Below, one piece after another: positions 1 through 6,683 of a stretch of 64,000 bases of DNA. Source of the stretch: Sporosarcina ureae DSM 2281 (GTDB lineage Bacteria; Bacillota; Bacilli; Bacillales_A; Planococcaceae). The stretch covers positions 105,443-169,442 of the forward strand of contig NZ_AUDQ01000006.1 of NCBI RefSeq assembly GCF_000425545.1, read 5' to 3'. A program made the translations under genes and the position numbers. How positions within the stretch are numbered: the first letter of the stretch is position 1; every line of letters begins with the position of its first letter. Below the pieces are notes generated by a model that was not told the DNA's origin, ran no database searches, and was given only the letters and a program-made list of their open reading frames with translations.

Positions 1-1
1 T

Positions 2-85
2 ATACGTGAAGATCGCCTCGGTGATTTCCGCGAAGAGTTTTTTGAGCAATACGGCTTCAACAAACCGAATGCAAAAAACTTTTAA
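2..85 (+). CDS. tgt: Queuine tRNA-ribosyltransferase, C-terminal end (partial)
   Basis: Only the last 27 codons are inside the window; the 5' part lies to the left. The open frame ends in a REDRLGDFREEFFEQYG-type tail followed by TAA at 83-85. This tail is typical of bacterial Tgt, which inserts the queuosine precursor base preQ1 into tRNA anticodons. Its position just upstream of yajC is the usual Bacillus order (queA-tgt-yajC), which supports the call on so short a fragment. Confidence 0.75.
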   Translation: MREDRLGDFREEFFEQYGFNKPNAKNF

Positions 86-132
86 ATCTTGTATAATAAA
101 ATTTGATGCTTTAGGAAGGGGGAAAATCTATA

Positions 133-399
133 ATGATGGAACAATACGGTGGTATTTTCACACTAGTCATCATGGTGGCTATTATGTGGTTTTTACTAAT
201 TCGTCCTGCTCAGAAGAGACAGAAAGCAGCGAAAGAGATGCAAAATAGTTTAAAGCGTGGAGACGAAGTAGTAACAATTGGTGGTATTCACGGTACTGTG
301 GATGCAGTAGATGAAACGTCTATTTTCTTGCGTGTATCTGATACTACAGTTTTGCGTTTTGACAAGCAAGCGGTAGGCAGAGTCGCAACAGCGTCATAA
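133..399 (+). CDS. yajC: Preprotein translocase subunit YajC
   Basis: This 88-residue protein has one N-terminal membrane helix (about residues 6-23) followed by the characteristic RPAQKRQKAAKEM stretch and a small cytosolic beta domain (GDEVVTIGGIHGTV). YajC is an accessory subunit of the Sec translocase that associates with SecDF, which is encoded 2.8 kb downstream. An AGGAAGGGGG ribosome binding site lies at about 113-122; ATG at 133 or 136 is the start. The length is normal for the family, and a hairpin terminator follows directly. Confidence 0.95.
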   Translation: MMEQYGGIFTLVIMVAIMWFLLIRPAQKRQKAAKEMQNSLKRGDEVVTIGGIHGTVDAVDETSIFLRVSDTTVLRFDKQAVGRVATAS

Positions 400-401
400 G
401 T

Positions 402-446
402 AAAAGCGGTGATCTATTGGTATATCCATAGATTTCCGCTTTTTTG
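402..446 (+). terminator. Rho-independent terminator after yajC
   Basis: AAAGCGG and GATCTAT pair with ATAGATT and CCGCTTT around a short loop, followed by a run of six T. It separates yajC from the DUF421 gene. Confidence 0.85.
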
Positions 447-507
447 TTTAGTCACGTATAGAAAAACGATCTGCCGGCACACTAAGTGTGAAGGAGGCAG
501 ATTCGCT

Positions 508-1143
508 GTGCATGAGTTACTAATTATCGGATTGCGTACGGTGTTTTTATATATATTTCTTCTTGTGATATTACGAATTATGGGAAAACGGGAAGTCGGT
601 GAACTGGGCGTCATAGATATCGTTGTCTTTATCATTATGGCGGAAGTAGCTGCGATGATTGTAGAATCTCCCGATAAACCCATTTTTAAAGGGATTCTTC
701 CTATTCTCCTATTGCTGGTCATTCAATATATATCCTCCATGATTTCATTGAAAAATAAGAAGTTTCGTGATCTAGTCGATGGTGATCCAACGCTGATGAT
801 TCGACATGGAGAGATCCAGGAAGATGAAATGCGTAAACAGCGTTATAATCTTGATGACTTGTTTCAACAGTTACGAGAGAATCAAGTCGGTTCGATTCAT
901 AACGTGACGTTTGCGTATCTCGAATCTTCCGGAAATTTATCTGTATTCACTAAAGACGGTGACCATCCAATTGTCGGACTGGTGCTCGATGGGGAAATGC
1001 AGCCGGAGCATCTAAAATTGATCGGCAAGACGGAAGACTGGTTGCTAAAAAAGTTACGTGCTAAAAATATTACTGATTTGAGCACGATTTTTTATTGCTC
1101 ATATGAACAAGGTGAAATTAGAGTCCAATTGAAAAAGAATTAA
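508..1143 (+). CDS. yrbG: DUF421 (YetF/YrbG-type) membrane protein
   Basis: The frame is open from 409, but an AAGGAGG site at 491-497 points to GTG 508 as the start, giving 211 residues. Two or three hydrophobic helices occupy the first 80 residues, including LRIMGKREVGELG, which is typical of DUF421 (YetF/YkjA/YrbG). A soluble C-terminal part has the family DGDPTLMIRHGEI and LDDLFQQLRENQV motifs. The biochemical function of the family is unclear; B. subtilis relatives are implicated in spore or membrane phenotypes. B. subtilis yrbG sits in the same place between yajC and spoVB. Confidence 0.88.
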   Translation: MHELLIIGLRTVFLYIFLLVILRIMGKREVGELGVIDIVVFIIMAEVAAMIVESPDKPIFKGILPILLLLVIQYISSMISLKNKKFRDLVDGDPTLMIRHGEIQEDEMRKQRYNLDDLFQQLRENQVGSIHNVTFAYLESSGNLSVFTKDGDHPIVGLVLDGEMQPEHLKLIGKTEDWLLKKLRAKNITDLSTIFYCSYEQGEIRVQLKKN

Positions 1144-2657
1144 TAGCGTTTAACTAAATTCCGTAACATGACGAAGTCCTGCGTTTTGATTTGTCTCGTC
1201 AGCAATAATAAAGCGAACAGCACGCCTGACGTAATGGCACATTCGATAAATAGATGGTGCGAACCGATTGGAATGAAAATCGGACGAATGACGACGGTCA
1301 GCAAGAACACGATATAGGTCATCGCGAACATCGAAAATCCAGTAGCGGTTGATTTGTTTTGGCGGAGTGTAGCAATATGCAAGAAAGATGTCACGAGTAC
1401 ACCGAAACCGATTGCGAGAACGGCACCCGTTTCTTGAAGACCTGGTTGCGATGCTAAAATGAACATCACCGCAAGTTTTGCGATCCCTCCGTAAACGGAG
1501 TTCATCATGCCGGCTTTCGCATCACCTGTTGCCTGCAAAATGGAATAGAGAGGGCTTTGAATATAATAAAAGAAGAAAATGGGTGCGAGCAACGTCATAT
1601 AGCTGCCGCCTTCCACAATATGGAACAGCTTCTCTGCGAGTTCTTGGCCGTGCATATAAAATACGGTAGCCGCAAATGCACCAGTTAAAGCGGATAAACG
1701 CAATGCTAAATGAATGCGTTCTTGCAACTTTTTGACGTTACTCGAAGCGGCTGCACCACTGACGGCTGGAACGAGCACGACGGATAATGCGTACGGAATG
1801 AATGCCGGAAACAATAATAACGGAATAAGTACCCCTGAAATGACACCATACAATGAAGTGGCCGCTACCGTTCCAACGCCTGCCATGGAAAGTGCGCGTA
1901 AAAAGATGATGGGTTCAAGAAACCATGTGAAAGTACCAAATAGCCGACTGCCTGACGAAGGAAGTGCCACCTCAAGAATGGGCTCCATCGGATAGCGCGG
2001 TTCATTTTTCTGTGGCTTCGGATGTTTCTTTTGTTGCTGACGGTATTTGTATAGAAGATAAAGTACCGACACGACTTCAGCGAGGAATGTCACAGCCATC
2101 GCATACGCTGCATTCATCATGGGATCTTCTGGAGCTAGAATGTATGGCAACATCCATGTGATCAATAAAATACGAAAGATTTGCTCAATCACTTGTGCCC
2201 ATGCGGTTTCTTCAATACGTGAAATCCCTTGGAAATAACCTCTGATTAACCCACCGATTGAAGCGATGGGTACGATGGCGAGGGCTACATATAATGCAGT
2301 GGAAGTTGCGCTATTACCGAGTAAAGTCTCAGCTAGAAAAGGAATGAACAGGATACACGCAGGAATGAAAACTGCGCCGGATAAAATAGTGATAAATGTG
2401 GCGGTTCTCATAACTTGTCGCAATTGTACGGTGCCGCCTTGTGCTTTTAATTCCGCTATTACCTTCGCGATTGCAATCGGTACACCAAGCTGTACTAAGG
2501 AGAGGAAAAAGATGAATGCCGGGTATGCGGTCATATAGATCCCGACTGTTTCTTCTCCTGCTACCCGCATAAATTGAATTCGATAGACGAAACCGAGTAA
2601 TTTTGATAAAAACACGGCCGCCATCAAAAAGATCGTCCCCCGAATAAATGATGACAT
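1140..2657 (-). CDS. spoVB: SpoVB-like polysaccharide/lipid flippase (MATE/MOP superfamily)
   Basis: The 505-residue polytopic membrane protein has about 14 predicted helices. It starts with MSSFIRGTIFLMAAVFLSKLLG, followed by GEETVGIYMTAYPAF and GIPIAIAKVIAELKAQ-type sequences typical of SpoVB/MurJ-like members of the MOP exporter superfamily. B. subtilis SpoVB (518 aa) is required for spore cortex synthesis. The frame is open 12 codons further upstream, but an AGAAGGAGTGG site just before ATG 2657 fixes the start. It converges on the DUF421 gene, with the two stop codons overlapping at 1140-1143. The position matches B. subtilis synteny. Confidence 0.88.
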   Translation of the reverse strand: MSSFIRGTIFLMAAVFLSKLLGFVYRIQFMRVAGEETVGIYMTAYPAFIFFLSLVQLGVPIAIAKVIAELKAQGGTVQLRQVMRTATFITILSGAVFIPACILFIPFLAETLLGNSATSTALYVALAIVPIASIGGLIRGYFQGISRIEETAWAQVIEQIFRILLITWMLPYILAPEDPMMNAAYAMAVTFLAEVVSVLYLLYKYRQQQKKHPKPQKNEPRYPMEPILEVALPSSGSRLFGTFTWFLEPIIFLRALSMAGVGTVAATSLYGVISGVLIPLLLFPAFIPYALSVVLVPAVSGAAASSNVKKLQERIHLALRLSALTGAFAATVFYMHGQELAEKLFHIVEGGSYMTLLAPIFFFYYIQSPLYSILQATGDAKAGMMNSVYGGIAKLAVMFILASQPGLQETGAVLAIGFGVLVTSFLHIATLRQNKSTATGFSMFAMTYIVFLLTVVIRPIFIPIGSHHLFIECAITSGVLFALLLLTRQIKTQDFVMLRNLVKRY

Positions 2658-2739
2658 CCTACACCACTCCTTCTGATTTGCCAGGTTTTCCAATACAATA
2701 AGAATGCTTGGGCAAAACCCAAATATAGTTAAGTGTATG

Positions 2740-2748
2740 TGATATAAT
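2740..2748 (+). promoter_or_regulatory. Extended -10 promoter for comN
   Basis: TGATATAAT is a perfect extended -10 element (TGn-TATAAT). No good -35 is seen. It lies about 35 bases upstream of the comN start and points away from spoVB. Confidence 0.55.
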
Positions 2749-2782
2749 CAAGTTTATTCCGGAACTATACACGAGGGGGGAA

Positions 2783-3100
2783 GTGGCATTGGATCAACAG
2801 TTGACAGACTTATACAGACAGTTGCTCCCTGCGCTAGAAAGTAAAAAGCAAGAATTGACGTTTTACGGCTACTCGGAGATTACGGAGGAAGATTTACTGA
2901 AATATGTAGTAGAGAAAAAGTGGCGAAAAAAAGATGTTTCTGCGATGCGTTCTTATGAAATGATTTCAGATGTATTGACCATTACGGCGGCACAGTTCAT
3001 GACCCATACGCAAACCGAGGCGCAACGCCACAGTGAAGACGTGTTGGAGCTGAGTAAAGAAGAATGGTCTGTGTTATTTTCGCCTAAAAAAGCGGATTGA
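2783..3100 (+). CDS. comN: Post-transcriptional regulator ComN (YrzD) family
   Basis: A 105-residue acidic, helical protein without membrane segments. The YGYSEITEEDLLKYVVEKKWRKK stretch near residues 28-50 and the position between spoVB and secDF match YrzD/ComN. B. subtilis ComN promotes accumulation of comE mRNA and interacts with DivIVA. Either GTG 2783 or the in-frame TTG 2789 could start it. The GAGGGGGG site at 2773-2780 is only two bases from the GTG and about eight from the TTG, so TTG 2789 is quite possible. The family call rests partly on synteny. Confidence 0.75.
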   Translation: MALDQQLTDLYRQLLPALESKKQELTFYGYSEITEEDLLKYVVEKKWRKKDVSAMRSYEMISDVLTITAAQFMTHTQTEAQRHSEDVLELSKEEWSVLFSPKKAD

Positions 3101-3124
3101 TTTGCAATTCCTATCATGAAGTAT

Positions 3125-3153
3125 TTGACACAGACAACCTACTGTTTCATAAT
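3125..3153 (+). promoter_or_regulatory. Sigma-A promoter upstream of secDF
   Basis: A perfect -35 TTGACA (3125-3130) is followed after 17 bases by CATAAT (3148-3153). It lies about 75 bases upstream of the secDF start. Confidence 0.65.
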
Positions 3154-3230
3154 TGGTATGTTGTACAATGAGAGAAGAAAGTACATAACAGGTGCTATGC
3201 CGCTCTAGTATATGAGGGGGAAAAGGAAAT

Positions 3231-5498
3231 ATGAAAAACAGAGGAAGGATCGTCGCGTTTTTGCTGCTCATCGTTATTTTAGCATCAACGGTATTTTCCA
3301 CGACGAGTCCGATTTTAAAAGATGTCAAGTTAGGCCTTGACTTACAGGGTGGTTTCGAGGTTCTGTATCAAGTGAAGCCATTGAAAGAAGGACAAAAGAT
3401 CACGGAGTCAACGGTTGCCGATACGGCACGTGCATTGACGAATCGTATTGACGTGCTCGGTGTAAACGAACCAAGCATTCAAATCGAATCCAACAACCGA
3501 ATCCGCGTTCAGCTTGCCGGGGTAGAAGATCAGGAAACTGCCCGCGAATTATTATCCACCCAAGCCAATCTATCATTCCGTAATGCGAATGATGAATTGA
3601 TGCTTGACGGAAATGATTTGAAAGAAGGTAAAGCAAAAGCCAATTTCGATGAAAATAACAACCCTGTTGTTACATTGGAAATGAAAGATCCAAATAAATT
3701 TGGAGAAGTTACATCTGAAATTGCAGCAATGAAGCCGGATAACATGCTCGTTATTTGGTTGGACTTCATTGAAGGTGAAAACTCCTTTAAAGAAGAAGCT
3801 GCAAAACCGGAATCTGCTTTTATCTCGGCTCCGTATGTGTCTAAAACGATCAACTCTTCAAGCGTCGAAATCTCAGGTAACTTCACTATTGAAGAGACGA
3901 AAAACCTGGCTGGTATTTTGAACGCAGGTGCCTTACCTGTTGATTTAGAGGAAATTTACTCGACTTCTGTCGGTGCGCAATTTGGTGAACAAGCACTGGA
4001 TAAAACGATATTTGCTGGAATTATCGGTGTTAGCTTAGTCTTTATCTTTATGGCACTCTATTACCGTTTGCCAGGGCTTATCGCAGTTGTCACACTCTCT
4101 GTTTATATCTTTTTGATTTTGCTAGTGTTCACATTAATCAACGGTGTGTTGACACTACCTGGTATCGCGGCATTAATGCTCGGGGTCGGTATGGCAGTCG
4201 ATGCCAATATCATCACCTATGAGCGGATCAAAGAAGAATTACGTGTCGGTAAATCGGTTAAAACATCCTTTACGGCCGGAGCGAAGTCTTCGTTCACCGC
4301 AATCCTCGACGCGAACGTCACGACACTCCTTGCAGCAGTCGTATTGTTCATTTATGGTACAAGCTCTGTTAAAGGTTTCGCGACCATGCTCATTATTAGT
4401 ATTTTGGTTAGTTTCCTAACAGCTGTTTGGGGATCTCGTCTATTGCTTGGACTACTCGTTCACAGTGGATACCTCGACAATAAAGTTAGCTGGTTTGGAC
4501 TGAACAAGAAACAAGTGCATTCAGCGGATGAAGGCTATGAAACACTTGATCTTACGACGAAATTTGACCGTTTTGATTTCGTGCATTCGAGAAAACGTTT
4601 CTATACTCTTTCTATCGTCTTATTGCTCGTCGGGGCCATTATGCTCGGTGTCTTTAAGCTCAACTTGGGAATCGACTTCTCAGGCGGTACACGTGTGGAA
4701 ATGCTTGCTGAACAACAGCTCGATGAAACGGAAGTAACGAAACTTCTGGAAGAGATCGGCCACCCAACGTCCGACGTTGTCATTTCAGGTGATGATAAGA
4801 ACATTGCGGTTGCACGATATAAAGAAGACTTCGGACAAGAAGAAGTCAATAAAATCAAAAAAGAGTTGTCTGAAGAATATGGCGCGGAACCAAACGTTTC
4901 AACGGTTTCCAATACGGTAGGGAAAGAGCTCGTACGCAATGCTATTTCTGCACTAGCAATTGCTGCTCTAGGTATCATCATCTACGTAGCGTTCCGTTTC
5001 GAATGGCGCATGGGTCTAGCGGCAATTATCGGTTTACTGCATGACGCGTTCTTCATGATTGCGATCTTCAGTATTTTGCGACTTGAAGTAGATATCACAT
5101 TCATTGCGGCGGTACTGACGATTATCGGTTATTCTATCAACGATACGATCGTCACCTTCGACAGAATACGTGAAAACTTGAATCGCTCGAAGCATATTAG
5201 TACTGACGACGAGTTGGCAGCGATCGTCAATAAATCATTGCGACAGACACTTGGCCGTTCGGTTAACACGGTTCTGACAGTCATCTTCGTCGTAGTGGCA
5301 TTGATGGCACTCGGTGCAGAATCAATTCGACCGTTCTCCGTCGCTCTATTGATTGGTTTGCTGGCAGGTACGTATTCATCCATCTTCATCTCTGCTCAAC
5401 TTTGGTTCGATCTAAAGAGAAAGCAAATTTCGAAGAATGGTGGAATGAAAGTAGAAAAAGAGAAAAAACAATGGGGCTCAGACGAACCTGTTGTGTAA
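3231..5498 (+). CDS. secDF: Protein translocase subunit SecDF (fused SecD-SecF)
   Basis: The 755-residue protein joins SecD (about 1-430) and SecF (about 445-735), as in Bacillus. Each half has a first membrane helix, a large outer-face domain and five further helices. The hallmarks DLQGG (about residues 36-40) and GIDFSGG (about 479-485) are present, as are the paired transmembrane motifs LMLGVGMAVDANI and LTIIGYSINDTIV, which include the Asp residues used for proton-driven pulling. SecDF drives late steps of secretion through SecYEG using the proton-motive force. GAGGGGG precedes ATG 3231. A UUCG-loop terminator follows. Confidence 0.97.
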   Translation: MKNRGRIVAFLLLIVILASTVFSTTSPILKDVKLGLDLQGGFEVLYQVKPLKEGQKITESTVADTARALTNRIDVLGVNEPSIQIESNNRIRVQLAGVEDQETARELLSTQANLSFRNANDELMLDGNDLKEGKAKANFDENNNPVVTLEMKDPNKFGEVTSEIAAMKPDNMLVIWLDFIEGENSFKEEAAKPESAFISAPYVSKTINSSSVEISGNFTIEETKNLAGILNAGALPVDLEEIYSTSVGAQFGEQALDKTIFAGIIGVSLVFIFMALYYRLPGLIAVVTLSVYIFLILLVFTLINGVLTLPGIAALMLGVGMAVDANIITYERIKEELRVGKSVKTSFTAGAKSSFTAILDANVTTLLAAVVLFIYGTSSVKGFATMLIISILVSFLTAVWGSRLLLGLLVHSGYLDNKVSWFGLNKKQVHSADEGYETLDLTTKFDRFDFVHSRKRFYTLSIVLLLVGAIMLGVFKLNLGIDFSGGTRVEMLAEQQLDETEVTKLLEEIGHPTSDVVISGDDKNIAVARYKEDFGQEEVNKIKKELSEEYGAEPNVSTVSNTVGKELVRNAISALAIAALGIIIYVAFRFEWRMGLAAIIGLLHDAFFMIAIFSILRLEVDITFIAAVLTIIGYSINDTIVTFDRIRENLNRSKHISTDDELAAIVNKSLRQTLGRSVNTVLTVIFVVVALMALGAESIRPFSVALLIGLLAGTYSSIFISAQLWFDLKRKQISKNGGMKVEKEKKQWGSDEPVV

Positions 5499-5518
5499 TA
5501 CGTTTGAACTATATAAAG

Positions 5519-5553
5519 AGCAGGGTATACTTCGGTATATCCTGCTTTTTTTG
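5519..5553 (+). terminator. Terminator after secDF
   Basis: AGCAGGGTATAC and GTATATCCTGCT pair around a TTCG tetraloop, followed by eight T. Confidence 0.93.
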
Positions 5554-5571
5554 AATGGAGGAATGATGCAT

Positions 5572-5931
5572 ATGAAATTTCAATGGACTATTTTAGTCGG
5601 TTTGTTATTTGCTGTGTTGATCGCAGTATTTGCTGTATTTAACGTGGAGTCTGTACCGGTGAATTACTTCTTTGGTACAGAGATGATCCCACTTGTGCTA
5701 ATTATTTTGGGCTCAGCATTGCTAGGCGCGATTATTAGTGGTTTCTTTGCTATTTATAAGTCGTATATAGGTGGGCGACGTGTGAAGGAGTTGGAAAAGC
5801 AGTTACATGTGAAGGAAGAAGAGTTGACAGCGCAGCGTAGAGAAATGCAAGAAATGGAAGAGCGTATCGATGCATTGATGGAGCCACCATTAGTTCAAGC
5901 GGAGATTATTCCACCGAAAGAGTTGTATTAA
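5572..5931 (+). CDS. yrvD: LapA-domain (DUF1049) small membrane protein YrvD
   Basis: The 119-residue protein has two N-terminal membrane helices (about 5-25 and 42-65). The FNVESVPVNYFFG loop typical of the lipopolysaccharide assembly protein A (DUF1049) domain lies between them. A charged coiled coil (KELEKQLHVKEEELTAQRRE) follows. Function in Gram-positives is not established. GGAGG at 5557-5561 selects ATG 5572 over the upstream in-frame ATGs at 5563 and 5566. B. subtilis yrvD sits in the same place between secDF and recJ. Confidence 0.85.
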   Translation: MKFQWTILVGLLFAVLIAVFAVFNVESVPVNYFFGTEMIPLVLIILGSALLGAIISGFFAIYKSYIGGRRVKELEKQLHVKEEELTAQRREMQEMEERIDALMEPPLVQAEIIPPKELY

Positions 5932-5940
5932 ATAGGTCTA

Positions 5941-5980
5941 ACCACAGCAACTCGTGATGTGCGGCTTGCTGTGGTTTTTT
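5941..5980 (+). terminator. Terminator after yrvD
   Basis: CCACAGCAA pairs with TTGCTGTGG, followed by TTTTTT. Confidence 0.9.
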
Positions 5981-6008
5981 GTTCGTTGTTAAGGAGGGAA
6001 ATGCGATA

Positions 6009-6106
6009 GTGTTACGGTATTTTGCTTGGGTTCGTAAGTAGTGGCTCTCGTTGTGGTTTTGGTAGGTGCTTTTCTTTATATGAACATAAAAGAGGACTTT
6101 ATTTAG
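6009..6106 (+). pseudogene. Possible frameshifted single-helix microprotein
   Basis: An AAGGAGGG site at 5991-5998 is followed by GTG 6009 and ten codons (VLRYFAWVRK) to a stop. The next frame then encodes a hydrophobic stretch, VVALVVVLVGAFLYMNIKED, and ends at a TAG at about 6106. Together these read like a one-helix membrane peptide of about 33 residues broken by one frameshift. It may instead be chance sequence. No homologue is recognised. Confidence 0.3.
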
Positions 6107-6192
6107 TCTAAAAAGTAAGCTACGTATTATCCAATCAGTTGTCTTATGTCGAAAGGCAATCCCTCACGTCGCATAGAAAGAAAACGACAGTA

Positions 6193-6321
6193 GTTGATCG
6201 GAGTGGAAGGCGGCGACTCCCGATGGATCAGCCCGACAGGTGAGACAACTAAAGGGAGCTTGCGACCTAGTTGGCTCACCGCGGGCCCATGGGAAAGCGT
6301 CCGCCTGGAACGCAGATCAAC
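6193..6321. repeat. Palindromic intergenic repeat, copy 1
   Basis: This 129-bp element is closed by the inverted ends GTTGATC and GATCAAC. It contains GGCGGCGACTCCCG near its left end and GGGAAAGCGTCCGCC near its right end, with GGTGAGACAACTAAAGGGAG and GCTTGCGACCTAGTTGG internally. The same internal segments recur in inverted orientation at 16649-16775 and in a variant at 16912-17075. It sits between yrvD and recJ and has no coding potential of its own. Confidence 0.85.
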
Positions 6322-6409
6322 GGCGTCATCCCACTCCCAATCTTCCCATATCGTTTCCTTTCAGTCTCCATCCACATTCGCTATAATAAGAACAGAGGAT
6401 GTGAAAGCA

Positions 6410-6683
6410 TTGATACAATCCAAAAAAAGATGGCAAATCGATCGGCCAGACGAAGAACTCGTCAACCAGCTCGCGAAAGACTTGAACCTTTCCACGATGC
6501 TGACGAAAATACTCGTTGCACGCGGAATCACCACAAGCGAACAAGCAAACGCGTACTTGCACATGGACGAGTCCAACTTGCATGACCCATTTTTATTACA
6601 TGACATGCAAAAAGCTGTCGATCGCATCCAACATGCAATCGATACACAGCAACAACTCACAATATATGGAGATTATGATGCCG
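6410..6683 (+). CDS. recJ: RecJ single-strand DNA exonuclease, exon 1 (5' of group II intron)
   Basis: The first 91 codons of RecJ begin at TTG 6410, with AGAGGA ten bases upstream; GTG 6401 is in frame but only one base from that site. The N-terminus IQSKKRWQIDRPDEE resembles other Bacillus RecJ starts. The exon ends inside the DHH-superfamily metal-binding motif: ...YGDYDA, then the first base of the next Asp codon at 6683. RecJ is a 5'-3' single-strand DNA exonuclease in recombination and repair. Without splicing, translation would stop five codons into the intron (TGA 6698-6700), giving an inactive fragment of about 96 residues. Confidence 0.92.

Noticed and set aside
6194..6409. Upstream extension of the recJ frame through repeat copy 1
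   Set aside because: The frame is open by chance through the palindromic repeat. A ribosome site and homology place the start at TTG 6410.
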